A stretch of DNA of 64,000 nt from Linnemannia hyalina (Eukaryota > Mortierellomycota > Mortierellomycetes > Mortierellales > Mortierellaceae), in assembly GCA_019671135.1 (NCBI GenBank), contig JAHRHY010000005.1, positions 310,001 through 374,000 of the forward strand. Direction: 5' to 3'. Below the pieces are notes generated by a model. It was not told the DNA's origin and made no database searches. It was given only the letters and a program-made list of their open reading frames with translations. The stretch's first letter is position 1, and each line of letters begins with the position of its first letter. Shown here piece by piece: positions 34,010 through 46,383 of the stretch. The position numbers and the translations under genes are program-made.

Positions 34010-34619
34010 TTAAATGATGCGGTCGAGGAGGTGGGAGCGGAGGTGGGAGCGGAGACGACTAAGTCCTACAGTGGTCCACTCGAGCAGCTGGACCGTACTG
34101 CTGATCATGGGCAGGCCATGCATCCACAAGGGTCCAGTCTGCTGCAGACGATACTCGTCCAACGACTGCTCTATCTCAGGCTTCACCTCGTGCAGGTGCA
34201 TGAATACCAGTATAGCAAGGAAAACTGACATCTCTGTGCTGTGTTATGGTATGAAACGAAGGGGTAACCCTGAATGCACTAGGGAATAGTTGAAAAGGAG
34301 TCAGTGGAAGGGACGAGAAAAAGAAGGGATGGGGTGGGATGGGGTACAACACTTAATTTCGCGAATGTTGTTAGGAGAGGGGGGAAGAAGGAAAAAGACA
34401 GCATAGAACAAGTGACGACGCAAGGGATGGAAGTGAGGAGAATAGTGTAGCACCACTTAGAATTACAAGACCGACTACAAAGAACAGCACCGCCGACGTA
34501 TTCTCCTGGTGTCTTTGCGTTTCTTTTCTTTCTTTCAGCTCAAGATTCTTGACTTACCTGACATTTGGGGACGACTTAAGGTCACCACTATCATTCATTT
34601 GTTGCCAACCGTGAGTCAT
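34010..34619 (-). CDS. small hypothetical protein, 96 residues
   Basis: Proposed coding complement(join(34010..34238,34558..34619)). Exon 1 starts at an ATG with A at -3 and encodes MTHGWQQMNDSGDLKSSPNV. It ends at a perfect CAG|GTAAGT donor in phase 2. Acceptor ACAG at 34239-34242 joins AG|C to encode Ser and continues into a hydrophobic stretch (MSVFLAILVFMHL), a charged segment (HEVKPEIEQSLDEYRLQQ), a second mildly hydrophobic stretch and a basic end (LRSHLRSHLLDRII). It could be a small tail-anchored or two-helix membrane protein. No family is recognised. Exon 2 alone encodes 73 residues from an internal ATG, so a single-exon version is the alternative. Confidence 0.45.
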
Positions 34620-36382
34620 TTTTAATTTTTCTCTGACGCGACACACTGATAATCAAAGCACAGCGGGACTTTCATTTGTCGCGTTCGCGTCCGTCCTGAA
34701 AATAAAGAATGGATAACATGATCGAACAAGGACCTTGTTCCCTTTTCTTTGATCGTCTGACTTGTAACAACGTGTTGCCAGGATGGATCCTCTTTGACAG
34801 GGCAGAAGGATGGACAGACGGATGGTGTGAGATCCATGTCCTGAGAAACCCCCTTCTCTCACCCCTCTCTGATGAACCAATAGTCGCGTATGCCCAGGCA
34901 AGCCATTCTGACTCGCAGAACAAGATAAAAAAGTAGGACAATATCAAGGGATTGAACGCGACTGGAAAGAGACAAGCAAAGAAGAGCCCACAGCCCAGGA
35001 GGAGGGAAAGGGTTTGTCCATCCACAAAACATGATTGGTGTGTATCGAGACGAAGTGGCGCCAATTGTTGTTGGGAATGGCACACCGGTTCCTTGCCCTT
35101 TCCATCGCCACCCCTTTGGCCTCCTTTCTCTCTACCTCTCTCTCTTTTGATGACAGATGCAGCAATGGCTACACCAAAGGGTACGCGAATGATGCACTTG
35201 GGTAGCAAAGGGACAACAACACCTGCGACCCGCGCGATCCGATTTCCGCCCGGTAGCCTTAGTAGTGCATGCAGACACAAAAAGTTCAATGTAGATTTAA
35301 TTGGGATTTGAGGGCGAAATGTACAAGGAGGAAAAGGACGAGGCAGGCGAATAGAAAGGGGGAGAGAGGGAAGGAGGCAGGCATGCGATGGGATGGGATG
35401 TGATGCTAATCAACCACAATAACAACAACAACGTGAATGTTCAGGAGAAGGGGCGGATGCGAACATGACAAGAAGAAAACAAAGAAAGGAGAAGGGGTCG
35501 ATGCAAAAAGAAGAACAAGGGACAGCCAGGCAGGACCTATTCGGATGTAATAACAGGACACCCATGGAGAAAGGGAGATGAGGGAGGGATGGATGGAAGG
35601 AGGCAAAAACAAAAAGAAAAGAAATGGGTTATTATTATGTCGTATGGAATATGCGAGGGGGTGGGTCAACTGGATGAAAGTGGTGCACTGTGGTGTCCAT
35701 GGCATTGATTGGGTATTGAAGCACATCCTCTTCCTGCCCGTGCTATTCGCATGCAAGAACAACCAATAAACAACAACAGCATCCATCCCATCCTAATTAC
35801 CGACTGGGTCGCATGCCATTTCGCTTTGTCCCTTTCCTTCTCTGATCAATTGGACCCAGGCTCTTTTACGCACCTTGTCCAAGTGTGTTCTCTCGCTCTC
35901 TTTATCTCTTTCTCCCACTTTCTTACCTCTCATCTCTCGCTCGTTCTCTTTGGGCTCCCAGTAGAAGCAAAGAACTAAGAGCGCGAAAATCGTACTTCCA
36001 TCTTGGCTCACGTTAGTTCCTATTCATTTCTTTATCTCTTGACCCTTCCAACTCTTGTTCTCTTTCTCTTCTCTCTTTTCTTCCATTTCCCCCCTTTCCC
36101 TCCCTTTTCTTTATCTTTTCTAACCAAAAACAAGTAGCCATCTAGGTGCTCTATCCTTTAGCCCTATTAATCCTCTCACCATCGACGCGCTGTTTCGTCC
36201 CTGCAGCCCTCTCTGTCTACTCTCTTGCCACATATTCCAACTCTTGCTTGCTTTCCATACCCCATTCATAAATTCTTTACCCTCTTTACTTCTTCGTACC
36301 ACCCCTCATCCTTTCCTCAAATCAAACCAACGCAACACATACACACACCTCCACCCTCTCCAAGAGGACCACCATCACCACC
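34620..36382. other. intergenic, no supported gene
   Basis: From about 35820 the plus strand is strongly pyrimidine-rich and is probably the promoter and leader of the 985-residue protein gene. In 34670-35290 the minus strand keeps one frame open for 205 codons, but the opposite strand and other frames are also open and no domain is visible. It may simply reflect base composition. Confidence 0.45.
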
Positions 36383-38499
36383 ATGGCTCGAATGAACCCT
36401 CTCCATATCGACATTCCCTCCGTGCCCTCCCACCTCCACATGAAGAAGAGTTCCAGAAGTGAACCACTCACTCCCTCAGGGATGTTCAACACCACCAACA
36501 CCTCAAAAGAAGGAGCAGAAGAGGCTAGTTTCTTTTCGCTCACCAGGAACGGATTGCAGTACCCGGACTCACCTTCGTCCGACATCTCGTCCCCCATGAT
36601 GACCCCTCTCCCCTTCAAGATGATGATGCCGATGCCTCAACAACCTATTATGCACTTGTTGACACCGGCTACACCTCCTGTTGTTGTGGAAAAGGATGAT
36701 AGGAAGAAGTTGAGGGAGTATGAGTTCCCTGCTGCTGCTGTTGCTATTAAGGTCGAGGCGCCAGCGTATCAGGCTTATCAGAACCACCCTTTTACGCAGC
36801 TGGGACAGCAGAGGCAACAACCGCAATCACAGCAGCAGCAATTGCCTACCCCGCCGACAGCCAAAGCGACTCCTGTATTGTCGTATTCATCAAAGTACGC
36901 CAATTTCACCAACAACAGCAACACTACGATTACCACGTCTACTACTACCCCGCAGACAGTGGTCCGTGTCAGCCCTCGCCCAACCCATTCCAACAAAAAC
37001 AACAACTCGCGCAAGCCCTCGACAACTATGGCGCTCTCGATAATCGAGAAGGAAAAGACGGCGTACCAGTACCCAACTCATAGGGCCAGCATGGTTTCGC
37101 CTCCACCACCCCCTTACATCTCTTCTTCTTGTTCACCATCATCGTCGGATCACGGGGCTGGAGTAAGAACAGGACTAACAACAACAATAACATCACAATC
37201 GGCAACCTCAGCAGTCATTGCTATTTCCCCTCCCCTCCAGCAGGTCCCTGAACAACAACATCTTGCCTATGATCCTACTATCACCACCGCCACCCCAGCA
37301 TCTCTCGCCGCTTCTCACACCGGAAAGACCAAGCGACACTCCTTACCCGTGGCCCTCGCGCGCTCGGCGTCTTCCTCTTCTGCAACTTCCTTGTCCTCCC
37401 CTGCGATTATTGTTGCGGGCAGTGGCGTCATGATGTCTGACATGGTGTCCACAACTGTTACACCCAGAGTGTTCTCTCCAAAGGCGTCTCGAGACATGAA
37501 GCGACACTCTCTCGCAGTCACCCCCTCTTCCATGTCGTCGTCTACCTCGCCTTCAAACAACAGCAGGCCGCTGTCACGACCCAGCAGCAAGTCAGCTGCT
37601 GGCGTTGGCCTTGGCCACAGGGGTATCTCCAACATGCCTCCACAGGCGATTCCCATCTTTGGGTCGACGGGCTCTGCTGCAGATATGATGAGGACCCCTC
37701 CTATGGTATTTAACCCTCGGTCGTCTTTCTCGTCCTCGTCGTCGCCCGCGACGCGTCTAATGGAAAGAACTGGTACCGATACCGAAAGGGATCTGTCGGC
37801 TCTTATCGGCCCTGAACACGACCACAAAAACATCCTCATGTCTCTCTCCCACACCAACATCACCACCCATAACAACAGCCACAACAGCACATCATCCACT
37901 TTGTCATCCCCGCCCCGAATGCAAGGCCTACTCCGGATCGCAAGTTTGCAGCGAGCCACCGCAGCAGCGTCAGCTGCTGAGCGGAACCTGATCCTGAGCA
38001 CTAGTCGCATCGGTGGAGGCATGGGTCCTCTTGAGAGGACTGAGTTCCCAGGGTTCTGGGAGGATGCCAAGCAGCACAATATGCATTGGACGGTGTACAC
38101 GATTGGACTGGCTGCGGTTGTGTCACTTGTGTGGGTGTTGATGTTGCCTGCCTTGATGATGTTTGTTCCTATTCTGCCGGGCGCTGTTATGTTGCTCTTG
38201 GGCGTCCAATACTCTGTAAGTTTTCGTTTGTTTTGTTTGTTTTGTTTGTTTTGTTGTGGTTCTGTACGTGACATTCTCTCCATCCCTTTCCTTATCTTCT
38301 TTGTCATGGTCGAATTTTATTTATCAGTACTTTTACCACGTTTTGAGTAATGAGGTGGGATGGGAATATGTGCTCGGTGCGCATTCTCCGTGTTACTGGC
38401 AAATGAAATGAGGGAGCGAGAAAAACAAAAACAGAGAAAGTAGAGGTTGGAGTGAGTGCCAGGGGGATAGCCTCCCTTTATTTATTCCTTTGTAATAAC

Positions 38500-38530
<31 letters not shown>

Positions 38531-39759
38531 GTGGTCAAAGCACATATCAAAATCGCACCTTTGCCCGTTATTCCAAGCGATACTGACTCTACTTCCCACC
38601 GCATTTTCCCTCCACTACAACAACAACCCCATAGGTGTACAGATGGAGACAGAGAAAGTACAACATCCAACAACTCAAGGATCGCCGCCCCTCACCCGCC
38701 GCCCTCAGTTCCATGCGCGCCGCCTCTGCCGCCCTAACCCATTCGCGGTCCTCATCAGTCGTTGCCACCGCACCCTCTAGTCCGCAGTTCCATGCTTTCT
38801 CGCCAAACCACCATCACCTCCGAGGAGTGAGCATCGGAAGTGGTGTGGGCGCTGCTGCGGGGTTAGGGCAGGGGCATGCGTATAAGTCTTCGTTGTCGTC
38901 GATGCATACCTCGGTCGAGTCTATTATTACGGGCGATTCGTTCCTGGAACCGCATCAGCCGAGCTCATCGACTTCGACTTCTTCGTCGCCCCCAAGTCAT
39001 TTGAGGTCCCAATTCCAGCACCAGTACTACCGTCAACCGGGGATGGGCAGTGTGACGGGTTTCTCCGCAACGGGTTCGCCACCCCGGTTCTCGGAGGCCT
39101 ATGGTGGAGACATCAACACACCTTCACCTCCGGCCATGTCGTCAAGTCGACCAACCAGCAGCCATTATCAGACACCCTCGCCCGAGTACCGTCGTTCATG
39201 GTTCAGTGGTTTCCGGACCCCTATTAACAGCAGCGATACTAAGAATAATAACAGTAACAGTGGTCGATGGGGAAGCACGATCCAACGCCGTGAATCCACT
39301 TCCTCGATCGCGTCCTCTGAGACTGTATCCTCGTCATCCACAGAATCTGCGTGTGACTCCAGGAAGGGATCCCCCACAACTGCCCGCGCCGCGACTACTC
39401 CAGGCATGGCCATCGCTGAGTCTCCAACCTCAGATACAGGATCCTTCTCCTCCATCCCCATGACATCCCCGCAACAACCCTCTCGCGCCGGTGGCGAGAA
39501 AAAGTATTCGAGCGGGGATCTGTCAACAATTATGGTGATGGCCCCTCCACCACCGGCGTACGTTTCCCGGCGGTGCGAGGATACTCAGATGTCGGAGGAG
39601 GATATGGCCAAGGTTATGATGGGCGCCAACAAGAAGGTTTTGCATCTGTTGCAACAGGGTGGTATTGAGGAGAAGGTGGTGGTAGTGTTGCCGGAGATTG
39701 CACCGTTGGGCGACTTGATGTCTGACTTTGCGCTTGATTTTGGGGCAATACGATATTAA
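36383..39759 (+). CDS. large disordered protein with central membrane hairpin
   Basis: Coding join(36383..38215,38635..39759) gives 985 residues; the phase-0 intron has a GTAAGT donor and an ATAG acceptor. The start codon has a strong context (CACCATGG). Residues 1-565 are low-complexity, rich in Ser, Thr, Pro and Gln. Residues 571-593 and about 595-612 form two closely spaced hydrophobic helices (YTIGLAAVVSLVWVLMLP and LPGAVMLLLGVQYSVYRW), with the exon junction just at the end of the second. A basic segment RWRQRKYNIQQLKDRR follows, then another 370 disordered residues. Both large flanks would face the same side if the helices form a re-entrant hairpin. Basic-Ser motifs such as KRHSLPVA and KRHSLAVT look like kinase sites. 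I do not recognise the family. Confidence 0.8.
38501..38530. repeat. (GATA)7 microsatellite in an intron
   Basis: Thirty bases of perfect GATA repeat lie inside the single intron of the 985-residue membrane-hairpin protein gene. They are likely polymorphic between strains. Confidence 0.95.
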
Positions 39760-40665
39760 AGACGGATGGCGGGGGTGTGTGGAAGTGGGAAGGAGGGAGT
39801 GAGACAAGGGTGTGGGAGTAGAAATGAGATGCATGGTGGGAAGGGACATGTGTATGCTCAAATGGCCCTTGTGCCTTTCGTTTATTTTTTTTAGCATCAA
39901 CCACGTAATTTGTTTTACGCTGGAAACATTTTTTCTTCTTTTTCATCTACATAGTCATTCTTTCTTTTTGAGCATATAATATAATCTATCATCGTCTCTT
40001 CTTCTTCAACACCATTGCCATCATCGTGTCTTTTTCCCCCCTTTTACTGAATAATGAGCAAAGACCCCTCTGTCTCTCTCCTCATAGTCCATACATTTCC
40101 TCTCTCTGTTGAACATTGATTGCTGATGGATGGATGGATGGCAGACTAAAAAAATTAAGGTTGTTCCGTGTGTGTTTCACCCGGGTAATTGTTTAATTGA
40201 TATGTGTCAGATACCAGGCACAGGTGTCACGTCTGTGTGTGTGGATGTCGCACTCAAATAAGCAAATATGGAAAAGTGGTTTCTTGGTCTCATCATACAA
40301 ACAGACGTGTACCTGGTAACTGACCTTTATCATTTTCCTCCATTCACCCTCCCCCCGATACCGCACCACCACTACTTCTTTTGCGCAAGGTATCCCCCCC
40401 ATCCCGCGGACTATGCAGACCATCCGAAATACCCCCACATAGCATCGAAGTTCCCAGAAAAATATCAGGAGAAAAAAGGAGGTTGGATGTAGGCTATTAT
40501 TATTTTTGGTTTATTGAACTTACTTTTTTTTTTTTTAAAATAATCCTCCATCCGTTCCCCCATCAAGGGGGGGCAGACGAAGCATCCAAAAAAAAAGTGC
40601 TACTACTAATTTTCTAAAATGCAATTATCGTACACATCCTTCCTTCTCCGTTAAGGGAAGATAAT
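39760..40665. other. convergent 3' intergenic region
   Basis: This lies between the ends of the 985-residue protein gene and the chitin deacetylase gene. It holds T-rich tracts (including T13 at 40524-40536) and no supported coding exon. Confidence 0.6.
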
Positions 40666-42073
40666 TTATGCAAGGATAAGAGCGACAGCAGCGGCAGCGG
40701 CAGCAGCAAAGACACCAGAGACGGCAATGGACGAGGCGCCGCTCTTGTTCTTGGGGTCAACAATGGTAGGACCGTTGACAGTTCCGTTACCAGAACCAGC
40801 AGCACCACCAGCGCTAGCGGTGGGAGAAGCACCCTTGGTAGCGGTGGGCTGACCAGCGCTGGTACCGGCGGAAAGAGTAGGCATGGGGGCAGTGGAACCG
40901 GCCTGGTAGGGCTGAGCATCAGACTCGCAGCCAGCAACGGAGGCAAAGTTGATCTTGCGGGAGATACCGAGAGGGAGCAACTTCAAGGCAACGTTAACGG
41001 TCAAGGACGAGACATCGTGCTCAAGGCAGTAGAAACCCTTGGCCTTGTCGCTGGCAACGTAGGTGTCAAGGGACTTGGAGAAGGTAGCAATGACCTGAGC
41101 CTCGGTCATGGTGGGGATTCTCCAGTCGTTGGTGTCAAAGGCATCACCGGTCCAGTCGACAGGGATGTAGCCGAGCTTCTTGAGGACGAAGCGGACACGG
41201 TTGTTGATATCTCCGTATGGGGGACGCATGTACTTGAGACGGAGACCGGTGGCCTCAAAGACGGCCTTCTCGGTCCACTTCATCTCGGCGACGATCTGCT
41301 GGTTGGTGAGGGTGGTCAAGGCGTGGTGGGACCAGGTGTGGGAGGCGAGATGGTGGCCCTCGGTGACCTCACGCTTGAGGGTGTCGGGGTACTGGATGGC
41401 GTTGGAGCCGATGACGAAGAAGGAAGCAGAGAGCTTGTTGGTCTTGAGGTAGTCCAAGAGGATAGGAGTGGCGGTGGAGGGACCATCGTCAAAGGTCAAA
41501 CCCCAGGTGTTGGGAGCAGCGCAGGCGGTGATATCGTCAGCGGCGCATCCATCACAAGTCCAGTAGCACCTTTAAGATGGTAGGAAATTTAAAAAATGCG
41601 GATATGTTAGAATGACCGTTGTTTATGAAACCACAAGAGAAAGTAAAACAGAGAGAATGAGTCGAGAGCAGCAAAGGAGAGGGAGTATTCAGGACACAAT
41701 CATAGTCCGGAACAGACGGACACAGGTAACATTTTCTGTCTCTCCCTCTATAACACACATTCCAATGGCCATTTCTTTGTTTTTGCTGCCCTTGTTGCCT
41801 TCTCTCATATCAAGATAAACCAAGTTGACGAATGAAAAAGAAAACTTACTCGTTGGCAATTGGGGGGTTGGGGCAAGCTGGGGGAGCACCGACGTGGAGC
41901 TCAATGGTAGGGGCGCCAGTCAAGTCAATCTCCTTCAACCAGGCAACAACCTCGGGCGAGGTGACGGGGGGGACCTCGTTGACTTTGGGGTAGAGGGCGG
42001 GGTTGATTTGGGCCTTGACGGCGGCAATGGTCAACAGGAGGACCGTGAAGGAAGAGGCAAGGAACTTGACCAT
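40666..42073 (-). CDS. GPI-anchored chitin deacetylase (CE4)
   Basis: Coding complement(join(40666..41569,41850..42073)) gives 375 residues. It removes N-acetyl groups from chitin to make chitosan in the fungal wall. A signal peptide (MVKFLASSFTVLLLTIAAV) starts the protein. The carbohydrate esterase 4 (NodB) motifs are complete: TFDDG at 100-104, the metal-binding HTWSHH with H152 and H156, RPPYGD at about 190-195, DWTGDAFDTNDW, and LEH with H259. Cysteines CYWTCDGC and ITAC before the domain suggest disulfides. After it a Thr/Ser/Ala/Gly linker leads to a C-terminal hydrophobic tail following NKSGASS, a likely GPI attachment signal, so the enzyme is anchored at the plasma membrane or wall. 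No chitin-binding module is present. An in-frame TATATAAA lies about 240 bases upstream of the start. Confidence 0.96.
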
Positions 42074-42311
42074 TTCGAAGGGTATGCGGGTTGGGTGGTT
42101 AGAGGGAAGGGTATGAGAGGATGAGGGGTTCGGGTAAGGGTAAGGGTGGAGAGGTCGTTAAAAGAAAGGAAGGGGCAAAGAAGTGAACGGGGGGAGAGTG
42201 TCCTTCTAGCAAAGAGAGTTGGGTTTTTGGTTGGTTGGAGAGGAAGGGGCGAGGAATGGATGTGAAGAAGAGAAAAGAAGAAAGGAGAAAAGAGAAAAAT
42301 GACAAGTTATA

Positions 42312-42319
42312 TTTATATA
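42312..42319 (-). promoter_or_regulatory. TATA box of chitin deacetylase
   Basis: On the minus strand the string TATATAAA lies 239-246 bases upstream of the chitin deacetylase start codon. It is a perfect TATA consensus in an otherwise GA/CT-biased region. Confidence 0.5.
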
Positions 42320-44508
42320 AAGGATAGACCCAGGTATCTTTGTTGCCTTTTGGTCGTTGCTCAAAGAGTGTGTATTACGGGTAAACTGGCAAACGAAGAC
42401 GGTGGCAAAACTATGGACAACGGACAAGAAGGCCGAATGAGGGGTCCAGGGAGGCGAGGTGGACAAAAAAAATGAAAGTCGAGATTCAATCGGACAAGGG
42501 GGAAGGGTAGGTGGACCAGTAGGAACGGTACTGAACCAGGGAACAACGAATGAATAAGGCCAGATCCTTCGTCATGTATTCCAGGTAAAAAAATAATCTC
42601 ATTTTGGACAAACCCTAAGTGTGTGAGCCCGCCTTTTCACTCTTTCTCTCTCCTTCTCTCTCTGTGTTTGTGTGTCCCTCGCCGTGTATGCGAGTGAGCG
42701 AGTGTTCTTCCTTTCAGTCTTGCACTCTTTTCTTTAGTCCCATTCCTGTTTGACACCCTGACACCCATAATACCGAGGGTATGAACAACGCCCACCCTCG
42801 GGTTTAAATAGACTCGCTCGTCAACCTGTGTTCAGTTGTTTCTCTTCCTTGTGGCCCTTTGCCCTCTTGTCACTCATGCGCCCATCAAGCAACTGCAAGC
42901 CAGAGACCAATAACTGCAACAAAGAAAGGCAGTAGAATTGGGTATGTGCCGCAACAGCAAACAACGAACAAAAAAAAAGAAAAAGGCAGAGGTCAGAAGG
43001 CGATTATTTTCCTCGGCGGTAATCCTATTGCTGCGTCTCCCTCCTTCTGCCTCTCATCGCCTTTTCTCTCCCGTCTGTGTCTGCCTGCACATGAACAGGT
43101 CCAACTGTCCAAGTAATAAAAAAAGAAAATGTATTCTCTCTGCCGTTGAGAGCATTTTTCTTTTGTGCTCTCTTTTCGCAAATGAGTTCGTTTAGGACAA
43201 ATTTAACTCTCGCTCTGTTGTGTGAATGGACTGGGTTTGGCCTATTAGGGTGCCTCACAGCGAGAGGGAAGGTAGGGTATGGGCGATGAGGGCAAGGTTC
43301 TCCTTTATCAGCCTTGATAGGGCTGGAGTCGAATTCCACTTCATCTCATTTTGGAATCTGCACAAGGTCTGCTGGATAGTTTGGACTTCTACACTGTCCA
43401 TCTTTTACTCTCTTTCCTCTCACTCATTTCCTAACAGGGGTCAGTCGTACAGTGACGAGCACGCTTTCATCCCAAAATTAGATGGTTCGCCCTTTTGTAA
43501 TTGAGTGACCAAGGCGGGGAGGGTCAGCAGCCAGACGTTTTAGTTATTTTCGTTCTAATCCCAGCCCCTACCTACTCCCACTCCCCAGTCCAGTTCTTTT
43601 TTTCTATGGCATTCTTGTTTTGGATGGCTGATAACAGAAAGCACCTCACCTCATAATAGCGGTTTAGATGCATACATGATGCTGATGAAGAAAAGAAACA
43701 AGGGTACGGGACTAGGACAAGTACCCGGTGCAATTGTAGCGATGAGAAGAAGGGCGGGGAGGCGGGGGCACCCTTTGTTCCAAGTATAGCGAAGTACCAT
43801 TGCAACTATCACTCGCCACACGGCTACGGCTATTCGGGTTTATTGTTTTACGTCTTTCTCAAGATGAGTTGCTGTTATCGTTGTTGTTGTGTTTATGTGT
43901 TACAGTTGATAACGAAACTAAGCATGGGCTGTACAAAAAATAAAGTAACAAGGGCAACGACAACCAAAACCATGTGTATTAATAGTTCCAGTCTGCCTTA
44001 TTGCAAACAAGTACCTATGCCAATAGCCTACAAATCACTGTCGTTGTCGCTGCACATACATAGGAAGCGAGTTAAAGCGATCGTGTAGTCTGCTGTGCCT
44101 TTGTTTCCATGCCAATTACCGACATAGAGTCGTCCCTCTCCCTTTCTCCTTCTCTTCTCGTTTCTATCTCTCTTCTGTATTCCTCACTCCTAATACTCGT
44201 GTGCACACCCACATGAGTTCTCTCCTTCCTCCCTCTCCCTCTCCCTTTCTCGCTCCGTCTCCTATTTCCCTACCCCGTATAATTGCATATTACCAGGAGA
44301 AGAACAAGATAACCCCCTTGAATAAAGTACTCTGCGCTCCCTGTCAAAATGAAAGCTAGGAAATCTCTTTTTTTTTCAATGGTGCACATGCTAAATAAAA
44401 ACCTTGACGGCGCGATGGCGCTCTCTCTTGATGTGAAAATAAAAAGCCGGGTATTTTTACCCATGAGGTCGGGAAAGAGTGTGGGTGGGCCAACATTAAA
44501 GTTCATTT

Positions 44509-44525
44509 GGGGGGGGGGGGGGGGG
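44509..44525. repeat. poly-G run, 17 bases
   Basis: Unbroken G17, about 270 bases upstream of the MED18 start, followed by AAGGGGGG. It may form quadruplex structure with the neighbouring G runs. Confidence 0.85.
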
Positions 44526-44796
44526 AAGGGGGGCGAATGGAAGGTGAAGCGATGGAATTGAGTGTCGTTTTACAACCCCGGGATATGCGGCGAAGTCTGT
44601 GGCACCCTCTTCTCATCAAGGCCTATCCTGACTTGACATCACTCATCACCTAAATTATCTCAGTAACCTTAAGGGCTACCTCTCTTCAAGGAAAGTACGC
44701 GTCCACAATACAAAATGACAAAGACACCCTCACAACGCTGTCATCACACATTGCCAGGAGCCTGACTACACACAGCAACATCTACTACTATTAGCA

Positions 44797-46107
44797 ATGG
44801 CAGTACCAGGAGGAGCACAGGGCGGCGCGTCATTTGAATGCAGTCTCTCAGGACAAGTCCTCGCCGGTCAGTTCCGCCCCCTCTACGATCGGCTCCTGGG
44901 TCTCTGTGAACATGCGGCCCATTCAAAGATGTTTGAACACGAGTTGAAGTTCGCACCCGCTGGTACATAACAACAGCGCCTTCTTGAACCGACAGGTTTT
45001 GCTTAATAGGAGGGAGGGGAGGGTTTTATTTTGTTGTTAACATAACGGTTAACGCTCATTTTACGTATGTCACTAGTCCAGAGGCCGATGTACTCTGCCA
45101 GGAACGACGAGGTGCATTTGCGGTTGAGGGTCAAGTTGACAGTTCTGGATACCGGCAGCAACAAAAAACCCAATTCTTCAGCCGGACATGGGAGCAGCGT
45201 GAAGAAGAGACTGAGGACATCTACTGCCAACGGCGATATTGACAACCATACAGCAATATCGACAACGACAGCGGATGTAGAGATGACACCTAGTACCCAG
45301 GAGAACAAAGACACGCTAGCATCGGCATCGGCACCAGTACAAGCAACAGGAATGGGAGGCGAGAACAAAAACCCGGCGGGAGTGACACACTACCATCACG
45401 ATCCCAAGACGGTGGTCAGTAGGCAGTACCAGTTGTGTCAATATGGACACCCAGAACCCGGCAGGAACCTTGTTGTCCGGTCAGCGATCTTGGTCAAGAT
45501 CCATGGCGATGCTTTTGGATTCATGACGTTGCTTGGATATGGGTAAGTGTATTGTCAATTGGGCTTGTTGACTTTTTGTTGGTGAAGATGAGGCGCAAGT
45601 AAGTATAGATAAAATAATTGGGCGATGTATTTATTTTAACGCGCCTCTTTTTTGTTATTTTTTTTTTCGATCCCATGTAGGTTCGAGGAGGAGTATGTAA
45701 GGAGAGGATACAGCTTTATGTACAACAACATCTGCAGGATATCTGTCTTCCGCGAATACAAGGTAACAACCCAAGTCTGTTTTAACATCCACCGATGTGG
45801 ATGTATCGTCGCTAGCGCACTTACGAAATGCCATTCATACTCAAATCCTGTTTTCGCTAATGGTCTTTCTTCCCTTCCCTTTCCTCGCCTTTTTTTTTAT
45901 GAAAAACAGTTGTCGAAGCAGCATGACGCATTTTCGGCAATTGTGCCTGAGGAAGAGACGGCAGGAGGGACTGCTGCCGAGGCGGCGTCGCCGTGGCAGG
46001 TCGAGATTACATCGAGCTTTGTCTCGCAGGAGAACGTCAATTCGATGTCGGAGGAGATCAACCTTGTCCGCAACCTGCTTGCTGGATCTGTAGCCTTCCA
46101 GCAGTAA
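44797..46107 (+). CDS. MED18: Mediator complex subunit 18
   Basis: Coding join(44797..44962,45077..45542,45681..45762,45910..46107) gives 303 residues; all introns are GT-AG and frame-preserving. MED18 (yeast Srb5) sits in the Mediator head with MED20 and contacts RNA polymerase II during initiation and termination. The N-terminal part (ECSLSGQVLAGQFRPLYDRL) matches the first beta-sheet of the MED18 barrel. The C-terminal part keeps the family's core: FGFMTLLGYGFEEEYVRRG, then FMYNNICRISVFREYKL, then WQVEITSSFVSQEN ahead of the final helix. The Ser/Thr/Asn-rich stretch between about residues 85 and 150 is an insertion of low complexity, as in other fungal homologues. There is no signal for membrane or organelle targeting. 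RCL1 follows 276 bases downstream on the same strand. Confidence 0.9.
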
Positions 46108-46383
46108 GGGAAATAGAAAGAGTTTGGTTGCAGAAGTATAACGAAAGATACGTTTTCCTACGAGTGTTGTGTGTCCCTACTGGCAGAATCGAACAACACA
46201 TTTCGCCCTCTAAGCCACAAAAAAAAAAAAAAAGCCTTGCTTGCTTTTTATTTTTTGCCAGTCCCACCTACACCTTTCACCAGTTCAGGACAAAGAAAGC
46301 GTAGAACCTGTGTCCTTTCATTCATTCATTGCATCGACCACACCCTTTCCTTCTCCATCAACTCAACACAACTACATCACACC

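Larger units (their letters stand above)
42074..44796. other. divergent intergenic region
   Basis: It holds the leader and promoter of chitin deacetylase on the left (to about 42400) and the MED18 promoter on the right. A pyrimidine-rich block lies at 44130-44270 and a G17 run at 44509-44525. Small frames show no domain. No supported gene. Confidence 0.55.

Noticed and set aside
34672..35289. Minus-strand open frame of 205 codons with hydrophobic stretches
   Set aside because: Other frames and the opposite strand are also open here, no domain is visible, and the frame could not be joined by splice sites to the neighbouring small gene.
37315..38307. Antisense frame of 330 codons over the membrane-hairpin gene
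   Set aside because: The sense frame has a strong start and joins an exon in frame; the antisense one only reflects codon bias.
41017..41583. Plus-strand frame of 188 codons over chitin deacetylase
   Set aside because: Opposite strand of a well-identified catalytic domain with high third-position GC.
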